A stretch of 64,000 nucleotides of DNA from Spirodela intermedia (lineage: Eukaryota; Streptophyta; Magnoliopsida; Alismatales; Araceae): NCBI GenBank assembly GCA_902729315.2, contig LR746277.1, forward strand, positions 5,461,001-5,525,000, read 5' to 3'. A program made the position numbers and the translations under genes. This document shows, one piece after another, positions 50,301 to 62,075 of this stretch (position 1 is its first letter; every line of letters starts with the position of its first letter). The notes beneath the pieces were generated by a model, which was given only the letters and a program-made list of their open reading frames with translations, searched no databases and was not told the origin of the DNA.

Positions 50301-52970
50301 TGGGATGAGTCGACCGCTGGGGAGAGACGGAGCAGGGTGTCCGTGTGGGAGATCGAGCCAGTGCAGGCCCCTTTCTTCATCTGCCCCCCTCCGTTCTTCA
50401 GATCAAAGCGCCCCAGACAGCCCGGAATGCCTGGTGATTGTCCCCTTAAATCGGTCAAAAATCTATATTTTCTCTGATCCGTATTGAAGTTACTCTCCCG
50501 GGTCTCTCGCCGATCTTGAGATCTTTACCTGGATGTGATTGGATTTCTTCTTCTGTTCTCTGCAGATGATGACTCTTCGGACATGGAGAGCCTCTTCAAG
50601 AAGGCCATGCCCTGGTTAGGGGACGAGATCTACCTGAAGGACTCTCAAGGTCAGAATGCGGGCATCCATGGCCTGAGCTTGGTCCAGTGGATGAATATGC
50701 AGAACTCTCCCATTACGGGCTCGGCGCTTCAGCCCGACTACCTAAGGTCAATGACCGGGCCCGTCGTTCAGAACTACAGCGCTTCAGATATCTCCAAGCA
50801 GCTTAACCTGCAAGCCCAGATGCTGCAGCAGAGCAACATGCAGTTCGGTGGTTCAAAGCCGCTCCTGCAGCAGACCCAGCAGATCGACCATCTCTCCAAG
50901 CTGGCGGTCCCTCAAGACCAAGCGGGCGCCAGCTCCATCCCGCAGCAGCAGATGCAGCAGATCAACCAGCAGCAGAGGCAGCAGCTGATCGCCAGTGAAG
51001 CTCTGCCTTTGAACCAAAATCAGAATAACGTTCTACAGCCCCAGATAATAGTCCAGAGTCATCAACTCCAGCAGCAGCAGCAGCAGCAGCAACCACAGAT
51101 TCAGAATCACCAGCCTCTGCCTCCCACCTCCTCCCCCCTTAATCTGCCGCAGCAGCAGCAGCAGCTCCGACTGCTCCAGCAGCCTCAACAGCAGCATCTT
51201 CTTCTTCTGCAGCAGCAGCAACAGCAGCAGCAGCTTCAGGGTAGAATGTCAGCGCAGCTGCTTCATCATCAAGCAACGCAGCAGACGCAGTTGTCAGAAC
51301 AGCAGATTCATCTACAGCTCTTGCAAAAACTTCAGCAGCAGCAGCATCTCTTGGGACAACCTCCATTTCAGCAGCAGCAAGCGCCCGAGCAGCAGAAGGT
51401 GCCTCTGGACCAGCATACGCCCCATTTGCCAAACCTGCAGTCGCTCCCTCAGCAGCACGCAGCCCTGAATCAGACCACAAAGAACTCTCCGGCAGGGATG
51501 ATGCAATTTCCTCAGGCGATGCAGCACCAGCTGCAGCAGAAGTTTCAGCAACCTCAGGCTGCTCCGACCGAGATGATGGAGGTCGCTGTCCCCCAGTCAT
51601 CCGTCAACTTGCTCTCAGCAGCGGGCAGCGGCTTCCTGGCCTCGAGAGGAGCTCAGTCGGTTCTCACTGAAGATGTCCCGTCCTGTTCTACCTCCCCGTC
51701 GACAAACAACTGCTCCGCTCTCCCCCCAACAGCCATCGGTAGCAAGACGCAGCAGCAGCAGCAGCATGGCATTGCCACCGCGGAGGAGATGTCCCAATCT
51801 GCCATCACGATCATGAGCTCTGCTTCTTTTGCCGACATAAAGCCTTCGATTTCTACTGCGAAGCTGCAGCAACCTTTGGTGCCCACCACCAGGGCAGCTT
51901 TTGCACCTCAACAAGCGTACGTCAACAACGCCGCTCATATGGATTATCTGGATGCCTCCTCTTCGGGAGCGTCGGTGTGCCTCCCTCAGACAGAAGCCCA
52001 CGAATTGCAGCAGAACTTTCCTCTGTCGTCGTTCAGTCAGCAGCCTTTGTTCTTCAGAGATGGCGGGCAGGGGAGCGAAGTGCCGGCATCAGATCCCAGG
52101 AACAACGTTCTCTTTGGGGTCAACATCGAGAGCCCGCTTAGGATACCCATCCCCAGCGATCCCTTGCTGGAGAAGGGCGTCGACTCGGCGAGAGATTATC
52201 AGAATCATCTCACGTCAGACACCACCCAGGCAGAGCTTTCGTCGTCAATGGTCTCCCAGTCTTTTGGAGTTCCGGACATCGACTCTAACATCAACGACGG
52301 GAACTTATTAAATAAGTGCTCGTGGGCTCCGCCGCCCCAGTTTCAGAGGATGAGGACGTACACCAAGGTCCGATCTTTGTCATCCATTTGCGAACCCTCC
52401 TAGCAAGAACATGCGGGCTGCTGCTCTTAGTTTTTCTTTCTTTCTTTCTTTTTTCTTGAACATCGCCCGTGGATCTGAAATCGCAGGTATACAAGCGTGG
52501 AGCAGTCGGCAGGTCGATAGACATCACGCGGTATTCCGGCTATGACGAGCTGAAGCAAGATCTCGCCAGGATGTTCAGCATCGAGGGGCAGCTTGAGGAT
52601 CGTCAGAGAATAGGATGGAAGCTGGTGTACGTGGACCATGAAAACGACGTCCTGCTCGTGGGCGACGACCCCTGGGAGTGAGTGGATTGGAGCTCTTCTC
52701 CCATCTCCTTGTTTTTCTGTTTTCCCTCGACGTCTCACCCCCCGGGCTCTCCGGCCTCCTGCATGCAGGGAATTCGTGAACTGCGTCAGATGCGTGAGGA
52801 TTCTGTCCCCCCAGGAGGTGCAGCAGATGAGCTTGGACGGTGACATCGCCGGAAACAGCAGCCTCCCGAATCAGGCCTGCAGCAGCTCCGACGGCGGGAA
52901 TGCGTGGAGGGGAGGCCAGTGCGACCAGAACAGCAACCCTTCCGCCGGATCCTACGGCCACATGGACTGA
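47349..52970 (+). CDS. ARF19: Auxin response factor, activator type of the ARF7/ARF19 clade
   Basis: A transcription factor that binds TGTCTC-type auxin response elements and is held inactive by Aux/IAA proteins. There are 14 exons: 47349-47406, 47514-47629, 48166-48264, 48370-48426, 48508-48663, 48746-48830, 48971-49061, 49160-49324, 49843-49965, 50137-50212, 50295-50433, 50566-52367, 52487-52677 and 52769-52970, giving about 1,119 residues. It has a B3 DNA-binding domain (about 132-232, [20 protein letters not shown] and [12 protein letters not shown]), an ARF ancillary domain (about 258-342) and a long Gln/Leu-rich middle encoded by one 1.8-kb exon. A C-terminal PB1 domain from about 985 carries the acidic motif [17 protein letters not shown]. 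The Gln-rich middle marks class A activators. [12 protein letters not shown] after the ancillary domain and [16 protein letters not shown] match ARF7/19, not ARF5 or ARF6/8. Intron 7 begins GC. I cannot say which of ARF7 or ARF19 is the closer relative. Confidence 0.95.
49062..49159 (+). other. GC-AG intron 7 of the ARF gene
   Basis: The exon ends TTCATCAG and the intron begins GCATGA, ending GGCAG before GGACGAG. Only this join restores [14 protein letters not shown], the conserved end of the B3 domain. No GT donor in the right phase is near. Confidence 0.8.
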
Positions 52971-53389
52971 GAGCTCATCTCGTCGTCATCCCTGCTCGAC
53001 AAGGAAGAAGAAAGAAGAAGAAGACCGTGTAGAAACCCACAAGCAGCAGCCCCCATCTCGAGCGAACACGGTCAGAGCCTGCACGGCGGGCAGGAAGAGG
53101 GCTGCCTACGTTCCGGCAAGCCCGGCGGAACAGAGCAGCTGTGGATATCATTGCTTCCGGTCGAGGGGGGACCGTGGCGTTAGGCTCCATCTGTATGTAG
53201 GTAGATTTCCCACGCAGCCTGCCTGACGAGGAAGTTGCAGGCGTTTTTCCCACGTTGATGGTGCTGGCTCAAAGGCACCCCCATCCCCGTGTATTGGTAA
53301 AGATGACCCAGAAGGGCGGATGCCCCCCCATGTAGCTTCTGCTAAGTTATGACAGACGGAATGAGGGCTCGCTAACTCGTTCTCACTCT

Positions 53390-53436
<47 letters not shown>

Positions 53437-53807
53437 CTCTGTACACGCTGTATCCAGATGATCGCCGGCCTCTTTCCGGGGGTTGGAGTCTAAAAAGCCG
53501 TGATTTTTCACTAGAACAGGTGAGCCCCATTATTCGCAGTTCCCCTAGCGAACAGTTTCCGAGGATTTGAAGCCACGCAACGGTTTTCCGTCAGCTTCGA
53601 ATTTAACCGGCTCTTTGGGATAGGTAGAACCCGGGCCGGGTTGGACTTAGTAGACTCGGTGAGTTTTTAACTCGGACGGCAACTAGTACTGACCACCGAC
53701 CGGCCTCTGAGGGTTTACGACGGAGGCGGTAAAGGAAGAGGTGGGGGCGGGGGAACTCCTCGCCGAAACCTCGGGAGAGGACTGCATTCGGCCGCCCTGC
53801 AACGGCG
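52971..53807. other. Spacer between ARF and HEN2
   Basis: 837 bp holding the ARF 3' UTR and the HEN2 promoter and leader, with a long CT run at 53392-53440. No gene is supported. Confidence 0.6.
53392..53440. repeat. (CT)n microsatellite
   Basis: About 24 CT units with one G interruption, in the ARF-HEN2 spacer. Confidence 0.9.
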
Positions 53808-56800
53808 ATGGCCGGGGGGGGAGAAGAGTCTTCCCCGGGAGCTGCTGCCCCTGGAGTCAAGAGGAAGACGACGGAACCCACATCGGATGGTTCCGCCGTC
53901 GAAGGCGCCGCCGCCGCCGTGCCAGCGCCGCCTCCTGCGGAGGAGCCCGCCGCGAAGCAGCAACGGCGCGGGTCCTCACGGACATGCGTTCACGAGGTTG
54001 CCGTCCCGAAAGGTTACGCCTCCACCAAGGTGGAGTCTGTCCACGGCACGATGGCTGATCCCTTCTACAATGGCCCCATGGCCAAGACCTACCCCTTCGA
54101 GCTCGATCCATTCCAGAGCATCTCCGTGGCCTGCTTGGAGAGGAACGAGTCCGTCCTCGTCTCGGCGCACACCTCTGCTGGAAAGACCGCCGTTGCAGAA
54201 TACGCCATCGCTCTCTCGTTCCGGGAGAAGCAACGGGTCATCTACACGTCCCCCTTGAAGGCTCTCAGCAACCAGAAGTACCGGGAGCTGAGCCAGGAGT
54301 TCTCTGACGTCGGTCTCATGACCGGAGACGTCACTCTGTCCCCCAACGCTAGCTGCCTGGTGATGACAACTGAAATTCTCCGGGGGATGCTCTACAGGGG
54401 TTCGGAGGTGCTCAAGGAGGTCGCCTGGGTCATATTCGACGAGATTCACTACATGAAGGACAGGGAAAGAGGGGTGGTCTGGGAGGAGAGCATCATCTTC
54501 CTGCCCCCAGCGATTAAGATGGTGTTCCTCTCTGCCACTATGTCAAATGCGACGGAGTTCGCTGAATGGATTTGCAACTTGCACAAACAGCCCTGCCATG
54601 TGGTTTATACAGATTATAGACCAACGCCATTGCAGCATTATGTGTTCCCCATCGGTGGAGCCGGTCTCTACCTGGTCGTGGACGAAAACGAGCAGTTTAA
54701 GGAGGACAACTATATGAAGCTGCAGGAAACCTTCTCCAAGCAGAAGGGCCAGAGCAGCGGAGGCCGGAGCGGAGGGAAGGCTTCTGGGAGGATTGCGAAG
54801 GGGGGCACTCCTCAAGCCGGTTCTGATATTTACAAGATAGTGAAGGTATGCATTGGGAGATGAGGGCAATCCTGTGCCAGGTCTTGCTTATCATTTCCAA
54901 AACATATGGAAGACGTGTGACCTTTCAAGTTTTTTATCGTTCTTTGTTTACATGTTCATGTTCGACATCAACATGTTTACTAACTTGCACCTATTTTCTG
55001 GCAAGGTGTTTCTCCTGTTTTCATCCTCTGTAACAAGTGTAGAGCTATGTTTCTTCTATTATTCACTTTGAACTCGGAATGAAACCCTTGAATGTCTGAA
55101 GAAAATGATGGATTATTTTTTGTCCATGCCTAAAAACAAAATAGATCCACTGATTTTTTTTTCTGAAGGGTGGCTGTTATGGTATCTCAGTTGGATGGTC
55201 ATAGAGTAGTTCAAATGGTGCACGAAGGGTACCATTTATGTGCAGTTGGAAATAAGAATAGAGATTTCAGTGTCTGAAGTAAACTGATTCGTTTAGTCAC
55301 CGAACTATGGATATTATCAAAGCAATTTCTGTCGCTAGAACAAATCACTCTTTTAATTGTTCCATTTGAAGTCAAAATGGAATTTTAATTAGTCTTGCAT
55401 ACTCAGTCGTTATTATTGTTCAAGTGCGATATACTATAGACGCTATTTTATTTTCTTTAGAATATCTTGATTGAGTCGAACCAGAAGCATGCCTCATCAC
55501 TATGTTAATACCAAATAATTTTGTGCACCCATTAATATTCGATTGGACTTATCTTTTCTTTAAGGCATATAGATGTGCTATTTCTTGGTGTACCATTTTT
55601 TGTTATCTCTGTTTCTCACCCTTACATCAAGATTATGACGTTTCAGTTAGTCTTGCTACATCTGAGTTAGCTACTTTTTTATGCTGCAGATGATTATGGA
55701 ACGAAAATTTCAGCCTGTTATTATTTTTAGCTTTAGTAGAAGGGAATGTGAACAACATGCCATGTCTATGTCCAAGCTTGACTTCAACACACAAGATGAA
55801 AAGGATGCTGTAGAACAAGTTTTCCGAAACGCTATACTTGTCTTGAATGAAGAGGACAGGTCCTTACCTGCTATTGAGTATATGCTGCCACTTCTTCAAC
55901 GAGGCATTGCTGTGCATCACTCGGGTCTTCTTCCAATAATTAAAGAAGTAGTGGAGCTCCTCTTTCAGGAGGGGCTTGTAAAGGCGCTTTTTGCTACTGA
56001 AACAGTGAGTCATCTGAACTCTCCCGCTATGTTTTAACTGTTTTAACAAACCGATCTCCTTTCATTTATAAAAGCTTTTGTCGTCTTCATCTTTAGCATT
56101 TTCGCTTTAGTGAACTCGATAAATCTTGGTTTAATGATCTCGTTAAAAGACTGATTGGTATCACCGTGCTCTGTGCATCTTACTGCATGGTTTACCGTAA
56201 TTTTTAAAAATATTGTTTTTTTCCTTTTCTATGCATTAGTAGCTGGAATATGTTACATTGTATAGAGCTGTCGATTCACATCAACCATTCGATTTGTTTT
56301 ATTTATTTTCAGTCATGATTGAGGCCTTTTCTTCTTCACAGTTTGCCATGGGTCTAAACATGCCAGCAAAGACAGTCGTGTTCACATCAGTTAAAAAGTG
56401 GGATGGTGATAGTCATCGGTACATTGGGTCTGGAGAGTACATACAGGTACAGAAATACCTCCAGCCACAGTATTTTTCTGGTTAGGTCTTTAATGTGATC
56501 CTCTGATTAAAACTTGCTCTTTGCTGTTACATCAACAGATGAGTGGGAGAGCTGGTCGACGTGGCAAAGATGAGCGTGGCATTTGTATCATAATGATCGA
56601 TGAAAAGGTGAAACAATGCATTTTACTGTTTAGTAACTTGCTTTTTCAAATTTATTCTACTGGAAAGCATAAGAAGCCCATATTTTTCTAGAACTGTTAT
56701 ATTGACCTCTAAAGTATTGGAAGTTTCTTCTTGTGAAAAAGATTATTTGCTTCAAGAGTCATCTATCGTTTGATATATATATATATATGGTACTTTTTTA

Positions 56801-59800
56801 TAGGTTATTCTCCATTTTATTGGTATTACGGCAATTTCGTCGCGTCATTTCATAATTGAAACACTGTTCCGTGGAATATATATCTATGTTTTTTCACCAG
56901 TAAAAGGCTTCAGATTTTTGTTGATAATTAAATGCCTTGACAGCTTAAAATATCATTAATGTCGTGAAAGTCCTCTTTGAGGACTGCATTCCGATGAAGT
57001 ATTTGGTTTCCATTTTAAAGACAGTATATACTATTGTTGGCATCCCTCCCCCAAGAAATGAAACCATGCTTTTCATGCCATGGGTTTTATGAAATTTAAA
57101 TGGCATCGCATGGATTCGTCTACAGTGCATGGCATGATTATTCTGCTCCTCACTAGGTATACTAAATAGATTTGTTGTTTGCCTATGTCAATGTTAACCC
57201 TGCTTATTCTCTCCCCTGTCTGACAGATGGAGATGAACGTTCTCAAAGACATGGTTTTGGGCAGACCTTCTCCTTTAGTTAGTACTTTCAGACTCAGCTA
57301 TTATACAATTTTGAATTTGATGAGCCGTGCAGAGGGTCAATTCACTGCCGAGCATGTCATCAAGAATTCATTTCACCAGTTCCAGTACGAAAAGGTTTTC
57401 CCTTTCTTCACATCATATTTTATTGAGAGGTTTCTTTTGTCTACTATGAGTCCTTGTAATTATAGAATTGTACACTTTTGGCTTTAGGCACTGCCAAGCA
57501 TGGGACAGAAGATTTCAAATTTAGAAAAGGAAGCTTCTTTGCTTGAATCTTCCGGCGAGGTTGTCCCTGGACCTATGAGCTTAGTTACACTGCTTGACTT
57601 GCTAAAGTTTATTTCTTACAACGTGGAAAACTGTGTTGTGATGCAGGCTGAACTTGCTGAGTACCATAAGCTAGAACTTGACATAGCTGAACTTGAAAAG
57701 AGAATAATGTCTGAAATTGCCAGACCTGAAAGGGCCCTACTTTTCCTATGCACTGGGAGGCTGGTAAGTACGTGCAGTTTGTTTTTCTGTGTTTTCATTT
57801 ATCTTGGTTTATTTTTCATCAGATTCCTACTGCAGGAGAAATCTCTATTTTCTATATCCTCATAGCTAGCTGCATTATTATGGTAATACTGCTACTCGAG
57901 GGTCCTCCTTTTAAGTTCGTTTCGGTACTAAGCGTATCTTTTATGGCAATACTAATTTTGCCTCATTATTATAAGTTCTTTATGGTGAACAGCGGGATGA
58001 CTCTGCCCCTGAATTTCTTTGAGCCGAAATGTATTTCTGTAAACATCTAGAAACTGACTGCCAAACTGTCGCAACATTGTCATTATATCATTGATTTCAT
58101 TACACTTGGATAATATTTTTTAGATGTGACAGGGATGTATAATGTCCATGTATTGTCAGATGTTAGACATTCATCACATAAATGTCCATGTGTGAGGGAA
58201 TTTTACAACAGACCAAATGGGCTAATTTTTCATAAACAATTATTACGGGTAAAATTTCTTTCTCTACGGTCATCCGAATGGTTTAGGCGACCAGTTTGTC
58301 AGATATTACACCTTAGGCCATCATATAGAATGGTGTTGAAACATCTTGTTGAGAAGGATATTCTATCTTAGACGGCAACAATCCAGTTTGTATGAGTTGG
58401 GTTGATTTCTGGTCTGTCCAAGGTGCAGTAATTATTTGTTCAGTGAGTATGACTATTCTGGAGTTGGATAGCATGGAGGAGTTGAATATTGTTTGGATCA
58501 ATGCAATTCGTGTGGAACTGGTAGTAGTATACTGCTTGCGCTGGGGAAGCAGCTGCTGCCCGGTTGATGATTGGTGACAGATAATTTTTGGCTGTGGTCC
58601 TGTACAGCCAGAGCTAGAAGAAAAAGGGGGGACATGAAGAAGAAAAAGCATAATTTTGTCTTTCCACCGTCAGTTATTTCTCCTTTTGCTTCTTCCTCCT
58701 CTTGCTTTAACTAAGCCTTTGCTGCTTGTCGCTATCACCATTTTCTACGAGTAGCTCATGAGGTTTGGGAACGATGTATTTGGACAGGATGGGGGATGAT
58801 AGGCTTTGATACATAGAAAAAGTTATACAGAAACTAATTGCATTTAAAGTGTTAATCGATAAAAACACAAAAACTATGAGGATATTCACTTTTATTTTTT
58901 TCTATGTTACACGATACCATAACTGAAGATTTGGTGCATCACTACCTCTGTGGGGAAATTGGTTGATGCTATTTATGCTATTTTAATACAGTTTGAAAAC
59001 TGCGTAGTTGTATTTAATATTATTCTTTTGTCACTGGTTTAAAACTTTTATCCTCAGGTTAAAGTGCGTGATGGGTCCATTAACTGGGGCTGGGGGGTGG
59101 TGATAAATATAGTGAAGAAGCCCCCACCTTCACTGGGGAGTTTGCCAGCTGCACTAGCTGCATCACGCAGTAATGCTTATATTGTCGACACCCTGCTACA
59201 CTGCTCTCCTGTACTAAGTGAAAATGGATCTCCTCCGAAGCCGTCCCCTCCTCGCCCTGGAGAAAAGGGCGAAATGCATGTGGTGAGTTGAAGCTCCTGG
59301 GAAGCAACAGTTTTATCATGGTTCGTCCATATTTCTTATCAGCTTGGCCATTCGAGCTTGAATGGATTGATGTTTTTTCGTCTCATGGGAGTTAATGAAA
59401 TTCATTCGTGAGATTTGGTAGGTTCCTGTCCCGTTGGGACTAATTTCTGCCGTTAGCAGTTTGCGAATAGCTGTTCCAGCTGATCTTAGGCCACCAGAGG
59501 CGAGGCAAAGTATACTTCTGGCCGTAAAAGAGCTGGAGAAGCATTATTCACGAGGCCTCCCAAGGGTTAATCCTGTGACGGTACGTACGATAAGTTGACT
59601 TTTTCCATTTACTGGGGGAGCGGTTTTACTCCATTCATAGATTTGCTTTCACATGGTGTACCATTTTTAAGGTTCTCTAATTCTTTTTCAAAGGCATTTT
59701 TTTCAAGAACTTGCCATTTTGACAAGCCTCTCTCTAGTCTTTGGGCAAATTTCACACTGTATCTAGAGCTCAAATTATACTTTCATCCTACTAATATAAT

Positions 59801-61605
59801 TTAAGCACTATGGAAACAGCAAGTTGTGCACCTTAATCAGCTTCATGAGTTGTTATTTCTGGATTGCGCATACTGAAGATGGTCATGTAGACAGTTCACT
59901 GCAGTCTTTGAGTACTTGTTCATAGTTTCTAGAGCATAATTTCGAGTCCAAGTGTAGTATGATACGTTTGAATTGAGCTATCCTCGGATTGTGGTTGTGC
60001 ATCATGTATGACTGAAACAAGTTGGGGGATGATTGTCGTTACATAATTCCCTCACCACAAACTGCAGCAGCTAGCATGTCTGTGGTTCTATTTTACTTAT
60101 ATTTTTCTCATGTTTATTTCCAACACGAAGATATGTTGGCATCTAGCTCTATGCAACGTTGTTTCCCTTTGGGAAATAAACAGATAGATACTTCTTCATC
60201 TTCCTTATTGCTCTCATTACAGTACATTAGATGGCTGTTGCAAATGGGTGTCGTTCGGTTCAATCAAATAAGTAGCTGAAAGTTGGGTTCTCGTAAAAAA
60301 AAATTATCCACAATTTCTGATTAATTTTTATGGTCTTCATATCAGGAGATGGGAATAGAGAGTCCAGAGATTATTGAATCGGTGAAGAAGATCGAGGAAC
60401 TTGAGAAGAAATTGTTTTCTCATCCACTGCGCAAGGTAGGCATATGGCAAACTTTTTCTCGTTGACTTATCAGTCCTGGCAAACGTCATCCAATCTTCAC
60501 CCACTTGTACATCATTAAGAATATAGTTTCCCTTTCATCTCTGCATTTACTTCGCTGTTGCAGGATGAGCATGAATGTTTAAACTGTTTTGAGCCCATAA
60601 AGAGAGCATTCTGCATTCCACGTGGGTCCTTCCATTTGCATCTGGGTTTCTACGCTCTCTGGTTTCAGTCGATATGAGCATTTCCGTTGACTAATCTTCT
60701 GCTGATTTTTGGCGGCTGAACTGCTTTGAATCCTCTAGAGATGGGATTGTCCGGTGAGAGTTGACTGAACTTATCGTCCTCTTCTATTTTTCCCTTTGGC
60801 TGTAGATGGGGCAGAACGAGCAGCAGTTCAAGTGGTACCAAAGAAAAGCTGACGTTAATCACGAGATACAACAACTCAAGTCAAAGATGCGCGAATCGCA
60901 GGTATCGTTCGCTGACTTGACTTGCCCACATGTGAGTCCTCTTGCCATATTCAACCTGTTCAACTGCGAGGATGCTTCTTCCTTATACGCAGCTACAAAA
61001 ATTCCGTGACGAATTGCGGAACCGCTCGCGGGTTCTGAAGAAACTCGGCCACATAGATTCTGATGGAGTAGTCCAATTGAAAGGTCGAGCTGCTTGCCTG
61101 ATAGATACAGCGGACGAACTGCTTGTGACAGAGCTGATGTTTAATGGTGGGATCTGCTGCCCTGAGCCTGCTTCACCGCGCTCCATCACGGCGTCTAGTT
61201 TTCTGCAGCTGGGGCGAGGTTTTCAATCTGATTATGTACTTTGCTCCATCTTCCAGGTACCTTTAATGATCTCGATCCTCATCAAGTTGCGGCGCTGGCA
61301 AGCTGCTTCATCCCCGGGGATAAGTCAAATGAGCAGATTCATCTGAGGGGCGAGCTCTCGAGACCGTTGAGTCAACTCCAGGAAAGTGCCAGGAGGATCG
61401 CAGAGGTTCGTAAGCCACCTCACCCGGGATTGCAGTTTGTCTCGGAGAGTTTGACCGAGCGAGTGTTTGTGATGCCCGTTTGTCTGTCGCTATCCAGATA
61501 CAGCGCGAGTGTAAGCTGGAGGTCAACGTCGAGGAGTACGTGGAAGCTACTGTCCGGCCGTACTTGATGGACGTGATCTACTGCTGGTCCAAGGTCGGTG
61601 AAGAT

Positions 61606-61638
<33 letters not shown>

Positions 61639-61992
61639 TCTGGGTTTCTAGCTCGTTTGATTGGGTGGGTTTGCAGGGGGCGAACTTTGCGGAGGTGATT
61701 GAGATGACTGATATCTTCGAAGGGAGCATCATACGGCTGGCGAGGAGGCTGGACGAGTTTCTGAACCAGGTATGGGATGATATAATTGCTCAGCTGTCGT
61801 CGTTTGCAGTGGAAGATATTCCTTGGTCAATGCATGCGGGAGTCTTCTTCCTGTCGGTCTCACGCCCTCATCCTCCCGCAGCTGCGCGCCGCCGCCCACG
61901 CCGTCGGGGAGGTCGACCTCGAGAAGAAGTTCGAGGCCGCCAGCGACAGCCTCCGGCGTGGGATAATGTTCGCTAACTCCCTCTATCTGTGA
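53808..61992 (+). CDS. HEN2: HEN2, nuclear exosome-associated DExH RNA helicase (MTR4 family)
   Basis: An RNA helicase that feeds aberrant nuclear transcripts to the exosome in the nucleoplasm. There are 16 exons: 53808-54845, 55690-56004, 56342-56446, 56539-56607, 57227-57394, 57488-57559, 57647-57763, 59058-59282, 59422-59580, 60346-60435, 60806-60901, 60993-61146, 61257-61405, 61498-61593, 61677-61769 and 61882-61992, giving about 1,018 residues. Visible are Walker A AHTSAGKT (120-127), DEIH box (211-214), SAT (242-244), a RecA2 domain with [11 protein letters not shown] and [13 protein letters not shown], and [10 protein letters not shown] (486 onwards). The C-terminal helical domain ends [30 protein letters not shown] and [31 protein letters not shown]-type wording match HEN2 rather than the paralogue MTR4. 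Intron 6 is 87 nt, in frame and without a stop. Exon 1 is much more GC-rich than the rest. Confidence 0.93.
57560..57646 (+). other. In-frame, stop-free HEN2 intron 6
   Basis: 87 nt, divisible by three, with no stop in the coding frame. It has a GT start and ATGCAG end. Removing it restores the family join [13 protein letters not shown]. Retention would add 29 residues without a frameshift. Confidence 0.7.
61604..61638. repeat. (CT)n run in HEN2 intron 14
   Basis: A CT run of about 35 bp, starting roughly 10 bp after the donor site of an 83-nt intron, so it occupies much of the intron. Confidence 0.85.
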
Positions 61993-62022
61993 ATCAAGCT
62001 CTGAAATTTCTTTAAGGTAGTA

Positions 62023-62025
<3 letters not shown>

Positions 62026-62067
<42 letters not shown>

Positions 62068-62075
62068 CTCTCTCT
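62026..62075. repeat. (CT)n microsatellite between HEN2 and C4H stop codons
   Basis: About 24 CT units fill most of the 81-bp gap and touch the C4H stop codon at 62074-62076. It would be a CU-rich tract in the HEN2 3' UTR and a GA-rich tract in the C4H 3' UTR. Confidence 0.9.

Noticed and set aside
51139-51600. 153-codon minus-strand frame opposite the ARF Gln-rich exon
   Set aside because: It is an Ala-rich antisense reading of CAG repeats.
47349-52970. ARF6/ARF8 or ARF5 assignment
   Set aside because: Wording at [27 protein letters not shown] and [16 protein letters not shown] matches ARF7/19, and the middle region is too Gln-rich for ARF5.
53808-61992. MTR4 as the name for the helicase
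   Set aside because: The N-terminal CVHEVAVP text, the linker after the RecA1 domain and the [12 protein letters not shown] ending fit HEN2 as I recall it better than MTR4.
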